DNA from: Crocosphaera watsonii WH 8501
GTDB lineage: Bacteria; Cyanobacteriota; Cyanobacteriia; Cyanobacteriales; Microcystaceae
Direction: 5' to 3'
Length of the DNA: 64,000 nucleotides
NCBI RefSeq assembly: GCF_000167195.1
Contig: NZ_AADV02000001.1
Location: 620,001 to 684,000 of the forward strand
The position numbers were made by a program, and so were the translations under genes. Under the pieces are notes generated by a model. That model was given only the letters and a program-made list of their open reading frames with translations. It ran no database searches and was not told where the DNA came from. Of the stretch, positions 1 to 9,777 are shown piece by piece (the stretch's first letter is position 1; the number at the start of each line of letters is the position of its first letter).

Positions 1-134
1 ATCCAATTAATTTCATTGATACTATCATTAGTAGCAATTCCCACTAACAAATTTAATCCTTTCTCTATCTTTCCCACAATCTCCCCATTAACCCTTACTT
101 GCGACGACCTTACTCGTTGAATAATGACACGCAT
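1..134 (-). CDS. dtd: D-aminoacyl-tRNA deacylase, N-terminal part (runs off window)
   Basis: The reverse strand from 134 opens with [13 protein letters not shown] and continues through VNGEIVGKI and GLNLLVGIA. This is the characteristic N-terminus of Dtd, the homodimeric deacylase that removes D-amino acids mischarged onto tRNA. About 44 residues are visible; the rest, including the catalytic C-terminal loop, lies beyond base 1. The gene is divergent from the phycobilisome genes that follow. The family call rests on the N-terminal signature only, but it is a distinctive one. Confidence 0.85.
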   Translation of the reverse strand, partial: MRVIIQRVRSSQVRVNGEIVGKIEKGLNLLVGIATNDSINEINW

Positions 135-350
135 AAGCAATTTATTATTTTGAAATTTAATTATCAATTAATTATTTTACCAGTTTTATTAATAAAAACA
201 CCAATAATAATAGGCTAGAGAATAACAATCGATTGTACTCCGTATGTTTCTTTACAAAAATTTACAAAAAGTAACTACATTGGTAAAGCAAAATTAAGTT
301 AAAGTTCATTTAACTTGACTTAGTCTATGTTTCCTGTTATCTGAATCAGT

Positions 351-809
351 ATGGTCTCCAACAATGATAAAAGTAATCGTGTCTTTTTGTATGAAGTAAT
401 GATTAACCCCAAAATGGTTAAACCGATTCAGATTAACGGTTTATTTCAACGTCGGGGTAAATTTTACTTAAGGGTGCCTTATGATAGGATGAGCCAAGAA
501 ATGCAGAGAATCAGCCGTTTGGGGGGTAAAATTCTCAATATTGTTGCTATTAGTGCATTAGATGACCTTTCTAGCCACCATGAGGATGATTTTCACTGGT
601 GGGTGGAAATTACCACCACTCGTCCCCATTGTATCTATTACTTTGGTCCTTTTGACAACTTTCCCGAAGCTTATGGACATCATGGGGGTTATGTGGAAGA
701 CTTGCAAGAAGAAGGGGCGCAAGGGATTATCATAAATATAAAACAGTGCCAACCCTTAGTGTTGACCCAAGAATTAGAAGAAGAATCTTATCATATATTT
801 AATGATTAG
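351..809 (+). CDS. CpcD-domain / DUF1816 phycobilisome-associated protein
   Basis: 152 residues in two blocks. Residues ~11-65 (RVFLYEV ... RRGKFYLRVPYDRMSQEMQRI ... GGKILNIVAI) look like the CpcD linker-capping domain found at the ends of phycobilisome rods and on FNR. Residues ~80-135 (WWVEITTTRP ... YYFGPF ... GYVEDLQEEGAQGI) match DUF1816, a small cyanobacterial domain of unknown function. A role in capping or modulating phycobilisomes is inferred. It overlaps an alternative start of the downstream lyase, so the two are probably co-transcribed. A weak TTGACT/TATCTG pair lies at 315-343, unusually close to the ATG. No strong ribosome binding site is visible, so an internal Met is a possible alternative start. 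Confidence 0.75.
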   Translation: MVSNNDKSNRVFLYEVMINPKMVKPIQINGLFQRRGKFYLRVPYDRMSQEMQRISRLGGKILNIVAISALDDLSSHHEDDFHWWVEITTTRPHCIYYFGPFDNFPEAYGHHGGYVEDLQEEGAQGIIINIKQCQPLVLTQELEEESYHIFND

Positions 810-819
810 GAACCCAAAC

Positions 820-1413
820 ATGGACGCACTCAAATTTTTTCAAAATAGTTCAGGAAAATGGCGATCGCAACGTACAACCCATCATTTAGCTTTCAGAAGG
901 GCTGAAATTGGCGATTCTGAGATTTATGTAGAGGCATTAGAGGCAGATAACCCCAAAATCATCGAAATTTGCCAAATGCACGACGTTGACCCCGCTTTAG
1001 CTGTTGGTGGTGCTTTTGTCAGTTGGGATGGTTCCATGGCCTGGGATAGAAACGAAGAAAACCACACTGGAACCACCATTTTTGCTCTCATTCCTGAAAA
1101 AGATAACCCCAGAGAAGGTGTTTTATTGAGAGAAAGAGGTTATGCGGAAATCGTTCCCATTGCTGGCCGTTATCATCTGGATGGCGATGATGCCCTAGTT
1201 TTAATCACCGAATACGATACCATGAGTACCATTGAGAGGTTTTGGTTTGTTAACCCAAACCTACGGTTAAGGACTAGCACCGTGCAAAGGTTTGGAGGGT
1301 TTAATACCGCCACATTTTGTGCAGAAATGCGCCAAGGGGATGATGTGGACTCAGAAACCCAAACAAGCAATATTACCCCTTTCAACTTGGGTTATTCCAT
1401 CACAGGATGGTAA
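820..1413 (+). CDS. cpcS: CpcS/CpeS-type phycobiliprotein lyase
   Basis: Protein of about 197 residues starting MDALKFFQNSSGKWRSQRTTHH, the typical N-terminus of CpcS/CpeS lyases. These lipocalin-fold enzymes attach phycocyanobilin to Cys-84-type sites of phycobiliproteins. The family pattern continues with WDGSMAWDRNEENHTG, YHLDGDDALVLITEY, ERFWFVNPNLRLR and the C-terminal GYSITGW. An ATG exists at 802, overlapping the upstream stop, but AGGAA at 808-812 is well spaced from the ATG at 820 and family members start at MDA, so 820 was chosen. Length is normal. With the gene upstream and cpcG downstream it forms a small antenna-assembly group. CpcS and CpeS cannot be separated by eye. Confidence 0.88.
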   Translation: MDALKFFQNSSGKWRSQRTTHHLAFRRAEIGDSEIYVEALEADNPKIIEICQMHDVDPALAVGGAFVSWDGSMAWDRNEENHTGTTIFALIPEKDNPREGVLLRERGYAEIVPIAGRYHLDGDDALVLITEYDTMSTIERFWFVNPNLRLRTSTVQRFGGFNTATFCAEMRQGDDVDSETQTSNITPFNLGYSITGW

Positions 1414-1448
1414 ATTATCAGTGATCAGTGACCAGTATTCCTTTTTTA

Positions 1449-1469
1449 GGGCTTAATAATATTAAGCCC
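1449..1469. repeat. 21-nt palindromic repeat, GGGCTTAAT/ATTAAGCCC type
   Basis: GGGCTTAAT and ATTAAGCCC arms around a 3-nt centre, followed by CCTACAA. It is one of five related palindromes in the window (also near 14294, 25506, 28810 and 28949) whose arms differ by paired changes. It lies between cpcS and cpcG in a region otherwise holding only short C-rich runs. Confidence 0.75.
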
Positions 1470-1656
1470 CTACAACTCCCCCCTCTCCCCACACTCCCCA
1501 CACTCCCCCTCTCCCGAAACTAACAAGTAGGAAAACAGGATGACTTTTTCTCATTTTTTGTAACATTTTTTAACATTTAACCGTTTAACGACCCCAACTC
1601 CCTTATGATTAGGATTAAAGTTTTAAAGACTTTGTAAAATAACGGAGGTTCTTTCT

Positions 1657-2406
1657 TTGGCTATTCCTCTTTTAAATTACGCGCCTAAAACCCAAAATGC
1701 GCGTGTAGAAGGATACGTTGTACCAGGAGACGATCAACCCATCATTTTCAGCACTGAGAATGTTCTCTCTCCTGGAGACATGGATGTTTTAATCGAAGCA
1801 GCTTATCGTCAAATCTTTTTCCATGCGTTCAAACAGGATCGTGAACGCTTTTTAGAGTCCCAACTTCGTGACGGACAAATCACCGTGCGGGACTTCATTC
1901 GTGGTTTGCTCCTTTCTAATACCTTTGTTACCAGCTTTTACGAGAAAAACAGTAACTATCGTTATGTTGAGCAATGTGTTCAACGGGTATTAGGACGAGA
2001 TGTTTACAGCGAAGACGAAAAAATCGCTTGGTCTATCGTCGTTGCTACTAAGGGATATGGTGGTTTCATCGATGATTTACTCGACAGCGATGAATACCTA
2101 GATAACTTTGGCTATGATACCGTACCCTATCAGCGTCGTCGGAACCTTCCTGGGCGAGATCAAGGAGAATTACCCTTTAACATCAAATCTCCCCGTTACG
2201 ATAGCTACTATCGCGGTATTTTGGGTTTCCCTCAAATTATTTGGCAAAACGAAATCCGTCGTTTTACTCCCCAAGAAGAAAAAGCCAAAGCTGGCGATCC
2301 TTCCAACTACTTAGGTATGGTTCGTGGTCTGACTTCAAGAGGGAATCCTGCCCCCAGAATTGGTACTGGAAACCTTGACTATTTAGCATTGGTTCCCCGT
2401 CGCTAA
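1657..2406 (+). CDS. cpcG: Phycobilisome rod-core linker polypeptide
   Basis: 249 residues; CpcG anchors phycocyanin rods to the allophycocyanin core. The N-terminus ([27 protein letters not shown]) and the pfam00427 linker domain (about residues 20-180: [66 protein letters not shown]) are clear. A C-terminal segment of about 60 residues binds the core. The start codon is TTG at 1657, supported by GGAGG at 1644-1648 and by the conserved AIPLL N-terminus. A 3'-terminal relic of a second cpcG-like gene lies at 3408-3515. A structured terminator follows. Confidence 0.95.
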   Translation: MAIPLLNYAPKTQNARVEGYVVPGDDQPIIFSTENVLSPGDMDVLIEAAYRQIFFHAFKQDRERFLESQLRDGQITVRDFIRGLLLSNTFVTSFYEKNSNYRYVEQCVQRVLGRDVYSEDEKIAWSIVVATKGYGGFIDDLLDSDEYLDNFGYDTVPYQRRRNLPGRDQGELPFNIKSPRYDSYYRGILGFPQIIWQNEIRRFTPQEEKAKAGDPSNYLGMVRGLTSRGNPAPRIGTGNLDYLALVPRR

Positions 2407-2440
2407 TGTTTAACTCTGTTTAACTTAACCGTAAGGTTTT

Positions 2441-2516
2441 GGGAAAGTTGTGGATCAATAGAATGATTAGGTTATCACCACAAGGTTATTCTATGGTTCT
2501 GTCACTTTCCCAATTT
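2441..2516 (+). terminator. Large structured terminator downstream of cpcG
   Basis: Nested inverted repeats: GGGAAAGT (2441-2448) pairs with ACTTTCCC (2504-2511), and ATAGAAT (2458-2464) pairs with ATTCTAT (2488-2494). The outer stem is followed by AATTTTAAT. Position 35 bases after the cpcG stop fits an intrinsic terminator. Confidence 0.55.
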
Positions 2517-2616
2517 TAATTGAAGTAGAACTGTCATTCCGAGAAGACGAGTAATCTTATGAACCTTTTAATTAAGACCAAATCACAGCACAATCGTAAG
2601 TTTTAATAATTGAATC

Positions 2617-2961
2617 TCAACTAATGAGAGTAGCGTTTTCAACTTGAGATTGAGCAATTAAAAGACGATCAAAAGGATCTTTGTGATAATAAGGTAAATC
2701 TTTGAGTTTAATAATATGAGGCAATGTTATTGGCATTAACGCTAGACTATTCTCTTCTTGTTCAGATTTAACGATTGTTTCTAAATCATCTGTTAATGTT
2801 AGTTTTCCCAATTGAATTTTTATCTGCATTTCCTACAAACTTACCATACTAAGAAATACGTCATTGTTAGGGTTTTGTAATAATAAGAGACTATTAGGAG
2901 GGATCTTCTCTGGGTCACTATTCCACCACATAAAAGTATGGGTATCTAATAGAAATTTCAT
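2617..2961 (-). pseudogene. PIN-domain toxin (VapC-like), interrupted by in-frame TAG
   Basis: From 2961 the reverse strand encodes MKFLLDTHTFMWW, then NNDVFLSMVSL, a TAG at 2833-2835, then EMQIKIQLGK, LPYYHKDPFDRLLIAQ and so on. In VapC-like PIN toxins this position reads VSxWE, so the stop most simply replaces a Trp codon (TGG to TAG). The first acidic residue (LLDTH) and the PFDRLLIAQ motif of PIN-domain RNases are retained. Intact length would be 114 residues. The toxin would be inactive unless the stop is read through. It lies 17 bases after a small antitoxin-like gene. Confidence 0.75.
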
Positions 2962-2978
2962 GATTTTCCTAACCAAAA

Positions 2979-3182
2979 TTAGTCAGATAATGGTTCATTA
3001 AAATCATCTAAAATTAAACAAGAACCTCGATTAATTCCAGGTTTTCTAACTTTTTTATCTCCTGTCAATTTAGTTTCTTGATTCAGCTTAATTTCTACCC
3101 ATTGCATTAGTTGTGTTGCAAGTTGCACTTGTTCTTGCAAATCAAGCTGTTTCGCTTCGTTTAATAAGTCTGTTAAAGTCAT
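2979..3182 (-). CDS. Probable antitoxin partner of the PIN toxin (DUF2281-like)
   Basis: 67-residue protein starting MTLTDLLNEAKQLDLQEQVQLATQLMQWVE, a short amphipathic helix pattern, and ending SCLILDDFNEPLSD. The LxDDFxEPLxD tail resembles DUF2281-type antitoxins, which sit directly upstream of PIN toxins. Here the toxin gene follows on the same strand. The function is inferred from context and size. The partner toxin carries a stop codon, so this may now be an orphan antitoxin. Confidence 0.6.
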   Translation of the reverse strand: MTLTDLLNEAKQLDLQEQVQLATQLMQWVEIKLNQETKLTGDKKVRKPGINRGSCLILDDFNEPLSD

Positions 3183-3274
3183 ATTTGTTTTACACTACTT
3201 ATCGAAAAATGAAGGCTCTAAAACCCCGTACTTTAGGACGTAACGATACTCAAATAGTACCATGCGGGACGGCA

Positions 3275-3313
3275 CCCCGAAATTCACCCCCGAAATTCAC
3301 CCCCGAAATTCAC
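3275..3313. repeat. Tandem repeat, three copies of a 13-14 bp unit
   Basis: The unit CCCCGAAATTCAC is repeated three times head to tail in the non-coding stretch between the antitoxin start and the cpcG relic. No function is visible; it is probably slippage-generated. Confidence 0.7.
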
Positions 3314-3407
3314 ACATTGGGAGATATGAATAAATAGAACCAGTGATGGCAACTTCAGCCCAGGAAGCTTCTCACTTTTAGACAGAAGTATGTCATAATA
3401 TCTGTCT

Positions 3408-3515
3408 GGCGATCCTTCCCACTTCTTAGGTATGACTCGTGGTGTTCCTAGTGCGCAAGGCAAAACAACCCCCAGAGTTTCCACTGGAAACATTGACTTT
3501 TTAGCATTAAACTAG
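3408..3515 (+). pseudogene. 3'-terminal relic of a second cpcG-like linker gene
   Basis: This open stretch reads GDPSHFLGMTRG, then TTPRVSTGNIDFLALN and a stop. It parallels the C-terminus of the intact CpcG ([12 protein letters not shown] ... [14 protein letters not shown]). Nothing upstream resembles the linker domain, so only about the last 35 codons survive. The bases just after its stop (GAACTATCATTC) also resemble bases 2528-2539 downstream of the real cpcG. A former tandem duplicate or cpcG2 is the simplest explanation, with the toxin-antitoxin pair now lying between the copies. Confidence 0.75.
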
Positions 3516-3548
3516 AACTATCATTCAGAAGAGATTAATATAAGAACT

Positions 3549-6500
3549 ATGCCACTAGATTTATCTTTAATTGGTAAAGGATTAACCCCTTTACTTAAAC
3601 CTACCCTAAGTTGGACTCATGACAAAATTATTGGTAGAGAAATATTAGGGAAAAGGGAGTTAAAAGAAACAGCATTACAACCAATTTTACAAGAAGCTAC
3701 AGAAAAAGTTTTAGACATTATAGAAGAATATGATGATCCTGAAAGTCATCCTATTTGTTCTTTCCTTCTTTCCCCTGAAGCAGAACAGATTATTAGACAG
3801 ATTTATAGTGCTTCCAGTTTGGATAATAAAGAAAATAATTTAGAGACAATTAAAAGAGAATTTTTACAGGCTTTTTATTTATACACAGGTATTGATGATA
3901 GTAAGATTGAAGAACAAAATATTCAAATTTTTGATATTTTAGTCGAAGGATGTGAACAAGTTTTAACGAAGGCTATTGATAAAGGAAGATTGTCTGCACA
4001 TGAAGCTAAATCTGTTTTACGTCATCGTATTATTGTAGATGAATTAGGGAATATTAAGGGACTTTTAGATTGTTTAGCTAAACAAGATAAATCAACTGTT
4101 GAAGATATCTTAAAGTTTGAGGAAGAATACCGTAATCAAGTTGTTAACCGTCACGGGTTTATTACTCCTCCCTTTGTCGATGCAACTAAAAAAATTCCGA
4201 TGGATAAGATTTATGTTTGTCCTAACTTTCTTCCTAACTATTATTCTAGTCAAAAGGGATCGGAAGACTTATCAATCACTGAATTTTATACTTTATTACA
4301 TCGTACCGTTTTATTAGGTGATCCTGGGGGTGGAAAATCGACTTTTTCACAAAAATTATGCTACGACTTAGCGACAAAATATGAAAATAGATTATTAGCT
4401 GATAGACAAGTTACTCCTTTCTTAGTCATTTTAAGAGACTATGCTTCTCAAAAACAACAAGAACCCTGTTCTATTTTAGAATTTATCAATGATAATATTA
4501 AAGCTGATTATCAAATAACATCTTTTCCCAGTGATGCAGTTGAATATTTATTGTTAAGTGGTCGTGCTGTGGTTATTTTTGATGGGTTAGATGAACTCAC
4601 AAATACAAGCGATCGAAAAAAAAAATCGGGATGATATAGAATCTTTTGCTAACTTCTATCCTTCTGTTCCTATATTGGTTACTTCCCGTGAAGTGGGTTA
4701 TAAAGAAGCACCTTTAAATGAGGAGATATTTAATAGTTTTAGCTTAGGATCTTTTAATGATGAACAAGTTAAGGAGTACACAGAAAAATGGTTCAAAGTA
4801 ACAATAGAGGAGACAGAAAATAAAAGGACTAAAAAGGTAGAAGCATTCCTTAATGAAAGTAAGGGAGTTCCTGACTTACAAAAAAATCCCTTAATGTTAG
4901 GACTAATGTGTAACATCTATCGGGGAGAAGGATATATCCCGAGAAATAGACCAGATGTTTATGCAAAATGTGCTGATATGTTATTTGAAAGATGGGACAA
5001 AAGAAGAGATATTAAGTTACCTATTCCTATCCAAAAAATTTAAACAAAAATAAAACCAACTATCATGTATTTAGCTAATTGGATATATAGAGAACAATCA
5101 TTACAAGGTGGAGTTATTGAACAAAAGTTGATTACAAAAGCATCAGAATATCTCTTAAAACGTCGCTTTGAAGATCCTGATGATGCGGAACAAGCAGCAG
5201 GAGAATTTGTCCGTTTTTGTCGTGGAAGTGCTTGGGTATTTACTGATGTAGGAACTAATAGAGATGGAGATAATTTATATAAGTTTACTCATAGAACTTT
5301 CTTAGAATATTTTACTGCTTGTAGCTTAGTTAGAAATAGTAAAAGCGTAGAAGAATTATTTAATATACTATTACCAAAAATTGCTAACCAGGAATGGGAT
5401 ATGGTTTGTCAATTAGCATTTAAAATTCAAGATAAAAAGACAGAAGATGCGGGAGATGAGTTATTAGATAGTTTAGTAGATGAAATAGAAAAAGCTCAAG
5501 ATAATCTAGAAATACAAGGTAATTTATTAGATTTTACTGTCAGATGTTTAGAGTTTATTGTTCCTAGTCCTAAAGTTACTAAAAAGATTACAAAAGCAAC
5601 TATTGATTATTGTATTACTTGGGGATGTGTAGAAAAATCTGAGAGAGATCAGTATATTAAACCTGGAAATTTATTAGACAACTTGAGTGACTCATATCAA
5701 GAAAATATTTCATCTATTGTAGATAAAAGCAAATTAGTTTTAATAGATTATATCAACAACAGTGATAATGATCAAAAGATTTTAGCATTAGAAATTTTAG
5801 GGAAATATGATAGAAGTTTATTTGCTCCGATAAGTTTTGATATAAATTCAAGCTGTAAAATAAGTATTTTAAATTTACTTCAAAATAAGATGTTACCCTA
5901 TACTTATAACTATCTTAGATATGAATGGATTTCAATTGATTATTTAATTAATCAGCATAGATTTGAAGGTTTATTTGAATATTATCCATATATTCTTTTT
6001 CCTAATACTTATATCTGTTCTATAGGTGAGGATTTGCTGACTGGAATACTAATAAGTAATTCACCAGAAGAAATGCAAGAATACAAATCATTTATGAACT
6101 CTTTTGCAGAAATAATAATGATTACCGAAAAACCAATTTTTAATAATCAAAAACAATTTCTGCTTATATCAAGTTTATTAGATGATTATTATTTAGGAAG
6201 AGATAAAGATATATTTTTTGATTCTCTTTTCACTTTTTCTTTACTCATAATGATTTTCACAGAATTTGAGACTTACCTGGAATTTGTTTCCGAAGCAGTT
6301 ATAAGTGATTTTTCTTTTCTTTTTGAATTATTCGATTTTGCAGAATACGAAGGGGAAAATAAACCTGATATTTTTAATCATATTCTCTATACATTTATTG
6401 CTAGATACGAACCTCAATACATGGATAAAGTACAAAATTAATTAGATAATTGTAAATTTACACCGGAACAACAAGCATTAATTTGGCAATGGGTGAGAAG

Positions 6501-6561
6501 AGAAATTGACTTTGTTGAGAAACCTCAAAACTCAGAAAATATTGATTTTGAAGAAAACTAA
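3549..6561 (+). pseudogene. NACHT-family NTPase, broken by one frameshift and two stops
   Basis: A very large STAND/NACHT protein in three reading segments. The N-terminal helical region (~1-250) precedes Walker A (GDPGGGKST) and Walker B (VVIFDGLDE). The frame breaks in a run of ten A at 4616-4625; nine A would restore it. The second segment carries VPILVTSRE and the NACHT winged-helix region, then meets an in-frame TAA at 5041-5043. The third holds FTHRTFLEYFTAC and a long helical C-terminal part, with another in-frame TAA at 6439-6441; similar coding continues to 6561. Bacterial NACHT proteins include anti-phage sensors, so a former defence role is likely but inferred. The A-run could be a slippage site or sequencing error; the two extra stops suggest real decay. 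Confidence 0.85.
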
Positions 6562-6654
6562 TGAATCAACTTATATCAGAGAAGATTGCAACCTAACCCA
6601 TACTACAGAATTGAAAAAAGCCTTTATAATAAAAGAAAACAATTAATTGTAATT

Positions 6655-7059
6655 ATGGAAACCATCTCAACCACTGAAGTTACCCAAACCTTCCCATCAG
6701 TCATGAGTAAGGTGCAAAAAGAACCTGTTATCATTCGTGAAAATGATTGCGAGGTAGCTGTGATAATGTCTATAGAAGATTATAAAAGATTAACTGAAGC
6801 AAATATACAGGAATTTCAATTATTTAGAAAAAATGTAGCTAAAAAAGCTCAAGATAGAGATTTTAAAAAAGAGGAATTAAATCAAAAAGAAACAACAGAA
6901 ACGAACCCGATAATTGATCGCAAAACTTTTATAAAATTACCGATAGAAGAACGGAATCGCATTTTAAAAGAACAAGTAGAAGCAATGGAAGAATACTATA
7001 AAACAGATTATGAATGGCAAGATTGGGTTAATATTGATCTTGGAGACATTGATGAATAA
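6655..7059 (+). CDS. Phd/YefM-type antitoxin with C-terminal extension
   Basis: Starts METISTTEVTQTFPSVMSKVQKEPVIIREN and continues CEVAVIMSIEDYKRL, the Phd/YefM DNA-binding fold in which the first ~50 residues dimerise and repress the operon. Residues ~80-134 (a Lys/Glu-rich linker, then IDRKTFIKLPIEERNRILKEQ ... WQDWVNID) form the likely toxin-neutralising tail. An upstream in-frame start at 6586 would add 23 residues not seen in the family; the ATG at 6655 was chosen. The last codons overlap the toxin start by 8 bases, so translation is probably coupled. Confidence 0.82.
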   Translation: METISTTEVTQTFPSVMSKVQKEPVIIRENDCEVAVIMSIEDYKRLTEANIQEFQLFRKNVAKKAQDRDFKKEELNQKETTETNPIIDRKTFIKLPIEERNRILKEQVEAMEEYYKTDYEWQDWVNIDLGDIDE

Positions 7060-7414
7060 AGATCCTAAACGGGGTGAAATTTGGCTGGTTAATTTAGATC
7101 CAACCATTGGTGTAGAAATCAAAAAAACTCGGCCAGCAATAGTTATTAATTCCAATATAATAGGTAAACTTCCTCTTAAATTAGTTGTCCCTATTACTGA
7201 TTGGAAACCGGCCTTTTCTAATAACCTTTGGCATCTTCGTCTAACTCCCAATCCAGAAAATGGATTAAGAAAATTATCAGCAGCCGATGCTTTACAATTA
7301 AGGAGTATTGATCAAAGAAGATTTATCCGTCAATTAGGTATTTTGTCAACTTCAGATTTACAAGAAGTTATCACAGCGATCGCTATTATTATTGAATACC
7401 AACCACTGCTATAA
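7052..7414 (+). CDS. MazF/PemK-type endoribonuclease toxin
   Basis: 120 residues starting MNKDPKRGEIWLVNLDPTIGVEIKKTRPAIVI. The PKRGEIWLVxLxPxxGxEIxKTRPxxV block is the hallmark of MazF/PemK toxins, single-strand RNA interferases. KLVVPITDW, the SAADALQLRSIDQRR strand and the closing LQEVITAIAIII helix fit the fold. It overlaps the antitoxin stop (ATGAATAA). This pair is intact, unlike the PIN-toxin locus upstream. Target specificity cannot be read from sequence. Confidence 0.88.
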   Translation: MNKDPKRGEIWLVNLDPTIGVEIKKTRPAIVINSNIIGKLPLKLVVPITDWKPAFSNNLWHLRLTPNPENGLRKLSAADALQLRSIDQRRFIRQLGILSTSDLQEVITAIAIIIEYQPLL

Positions 7415-7609
7415 ATGCAACTAACACTATTCTCAGAAATCAGACTAACCACTGATTTACCTAACTATAATTTAAGTAAAAATTGTACAGAAATAAATCA
7501 AAAATTTGATAGTAAAACTTTTTTACAACAAACAGGATGCTTATGGTACAGTATTAGAGGAAAAATTAATTATATTATTAAATGTCTAATTACACCTTTG
7601 TTTTCTTAG
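7415..7609 (+). CDS. Short ORF after the toxin, possible DUF4926-like remnant
   Basis: The ATG follows the toxin stop directly. The first ~20 residues (MQLTLFSEIRLTTDLPNYNL) resemble the start of small DUF4926-type proteins, often found near toxin-antitoxin genes. The remaining ~44 residues do not follow that family, and the 3' end overlaps the next gene start at 7582. A fused or frame-shifted remnant is more likely than a working protein. Confidence 0.3.
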   Translation: MQLTLFSEIRLTTDLPNYNLSKNCTEINQKFDSKTFLQQTGCLWYSIRGKINYIIKCLITPLFS

Positions 7610-8697
7610 AAATATTTTCCCAAGAAGGGGGAATACAAGCTTATGTTAAAGATGTCCTCAAAGCTTATTTATCCCTCATAGAAAAGTTTTCTAATGCACC
7701 AAAAACCGACATTTTTTTATTAAGAGATGCACCAGACTGTAATAACCCCTTAACCAGTGAATTAATTACTTATCATTACTTGAAAACCCTTTCCCCCTGG
7801 AAAGGAAGATTAAAATTAGCGATAAACTTATTAAAACATTTAGTCACAAACCGCCCTAAAAGAGTGTTTTGTGGTCATATAAACCTCGCCCCACTAACCC
7901 AATTTTTCTGTCAACCCTTGGGTATTCCTTACACGGTTTTAACTTATGGGAAAGAAGTCTAGAAAACCTTACCCAAAGCACAACAAACCGCTTTGAAAAA
8001 TGCAGATTCTATCTGGACAATTAGCCGTTATAGTCGTGACTGTTTATGTCAAGCAAATGATATTAATCTTAACAAACTAGAGATTGTTCCTTGTATTGTA
8101 GATGGTGAACAATTTACCCCAGGAGAAAAACCCAGCGAACTGATAGAAAAATATAACCTAAAAGACACAAAAATATTAATGACTGTGGCTAGATTATGGT
8201 CAGGAGACATTTATAAAGGAGTAGATGTTACAATTAGGGCTTTACCAAAGATTGTACAATCTTTTCCTAATGTTAAATATGTTGTTATTGGTAAAGGAGA
8301 CGATCGCCCCCGTTTGGAACAATTAACCAAAGACTTAGGGATAAGCGATCGCGTGGTATTTGCCGGGTTTGTTGCCAGCGAAGACCTAGTTAACCATTAT
8401 CGCCTAGCCGATGCCTATATTATGCCCTCCCAAGAAGGATTTGGTATAGTTTACCTAGAAGCCATGGCCTGTAAAGTTCCCGTATTGTCAGGAGATGCTG
8501 ACGGTTCAGCAGATCCCCTGCAAGATGGCCAGTTAGGTTGGCGAGTTCCCCATCGTGATCCCGATGCAGTGGCGCAAGGGTGCATTGAAATTTTGCAAAA
8601 TAATGACAAACGCTGTCAGGGAGAGTGGTTGAGAGAAAAAACTTTGGCAACATTTAGCCCAGAAGCCCTGTCTAAAAAGTTAGCCCAATTGATTTAA
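7582..8697 (+). pseudogene. GT4-type glycosyltransferase interrupted by in-frame TAG
   Basis: A group 4 glycosyltransferase (GT-B fold). The N-terminal acceptor domain holds FSQEGGIQAYVKDVLKAY and CGHINLAPL; the C-terminal nucleotide-sugar domain holds LMTVARL, VKYVVIGKGDDRPRLEQL, VVFAGFV and MPSQEGFGIVYLEAMACKVPV with the ExFGIxxLE signature. TAG at 7960-7962 falls in YGKEV*KTLPKAQQTAL, where relatives have Trp, so a TGG-to-TAG change is likely. The downstream frame is fully open for another 245 codons, so the mutation looks recent. Confidence 0.82.
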
Positions 8698-8876
8698 GAT
8701 CGATTGACTATTATCTATACAACAGGTTAATTGGAGGATAAATATGAGAAAAAGCTGAAAAAAACTGAAAAGTATCAACAAATATTACTTTAGACGTTGT
8801 AAGTCTCAATTTTAATCGATATCATAAGAAAAGTATTGTATTAATTACTTCTCACTTGGTATAACCCTCAAGCATT

Positions 8877-9146
8877 ATGGAAAGCATACAACTCATCAAC
8901 ATTGGGTTTGGCAATATTGTTTCTGCTAACCGAGTTATCTCTATTGTTAGCCCAGAATCCGCCCCTATTAAACGTATTATCACCGATGCTCGTGAAAGAG
9001 GTCAACTGATCGATGCGACTTATGGTCGTCGGACTCGGGCCGTGATTATCACTGATTCGAGTCATGTGGTTTTATCCGCCATACAACCGGAAACCGTAGC
9101 CCATCGTTTTGTGGTCAATAAAGAAACCTCTCTCAACAGTAATTAA
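8877..9146 (+). CDS. remA: RemA/DUF370 family regulator
   Basis: 89 residues: [34 protein letters not shown], then [38 protein letters not shown]. This is the whole RemA/DUF370 signature. In Bacillus RemA is a DNA-binding activator of matrix and osmoprotection genes; the cyanobacterial protein commonly precedes gmk, as it does here. The gene ends 19 bases before the gmk start chosen here. The symbol follows the family, not a tested role. Confidence 0.88.
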   Translation: MESIQLINIGFGNIVSANRVISIVSPESAPIKRIITDARERGQLIDATYGRRTRAVIITDSSHVVLSAIQPETVAHRFVVNKETSLNSN

Positions 9147-9165
9147 ACTCTACTTAGCTAATTTT

Positions 9166-9720
9166 ATGGCATCAGGAAAGCTAATAGTCTTAACCGGTCC
9201 CAGCGGTGTGGGAAAAGGTACATTGGTGCGCTCTTTATTGGTGCGTCACCCCGAACTCTATTTATCAGTGTCTGCAACCACTCGTTCTCCCCGTGAAGGA
9301 GAAATAGAGGGTAAAGATTACTATTTTTTAAATAAGAGTGCCTTTGAAACCATGATCGAACAAAACCAGTTATTAGAGTGGGCAGAATATGCGGGCAATT
9401 ATTATGGAACTCCCCGTACTAAGGTTGAAGAAAAAATCGACCAAGGTTTAATTGTGCTTCTAGAAATAGAAGTGGTTGGGGCAAACTCCATTAAAGATAG
9501 CTTTCCTGATGCTTTAAGAATTTTTATCTTGCCTCCCTCACTAGAAGAGTTAGAACATCGTTTAAGAAGTCGAAAAACAGACACAGAAGAAGCAATTTTA
9601 CGCCGTTTAGAAAGGGCAAAAGAAGAATTGAAAGTTAGTGAAGAATTTGATCAGCGTCTTGTTAACGATGATTTAGAAATTGCTTTACAAGAACTCGAAG
9701 GAGCTATTTTTTCTGATTAG
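9166..9720 (+). CDS. gmk: Guanylate kinase
   Basis: About 184 residues; phosphorylates GMP to GDP. P-loop GPSGVGKGT lies at residues ~10-18, followed by the GMP-binding region ([35 protein letters not shown]) and the lid region ([24 protein letters not shown]). The ATG at 9166 gives the standard [14 protein letters not shown] start; an in-frame ATG at 9109 would overlap the remA-like gene and add atypical residues. Normal length. Confidence 0.95.
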   Translation: MASGKLIVLTGPSGVGKGTLVRSLLVRHPELYLSVSATTRSPREGEIEGKDYYFLNKSAFETMIEQNQLLEWAEYAGNYYGTPRTKVEEKIDQGLIVLLEIEVVGANSIKDSFPDALRIFILPPSLEELEHRLRSRKTDTEEAILRRLERAKEELKVSEEFDQRLVNDDLEIALQELEGAIFSD

Positions 9721-9777
9721 ACCTATTTCGTGACACTCAGGCTCTCCTAAACTTATGGTTATAAGCAAAACTTATGA

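Noticed and set aside
2108..2314. 68-codon ORF inside cpcG, and many similar short ORFs inside the NRPS, hhoA, exbB and transposase genes
   Set aside because: They lie in other frames of well-recognised genes and show no family similarity of their own.
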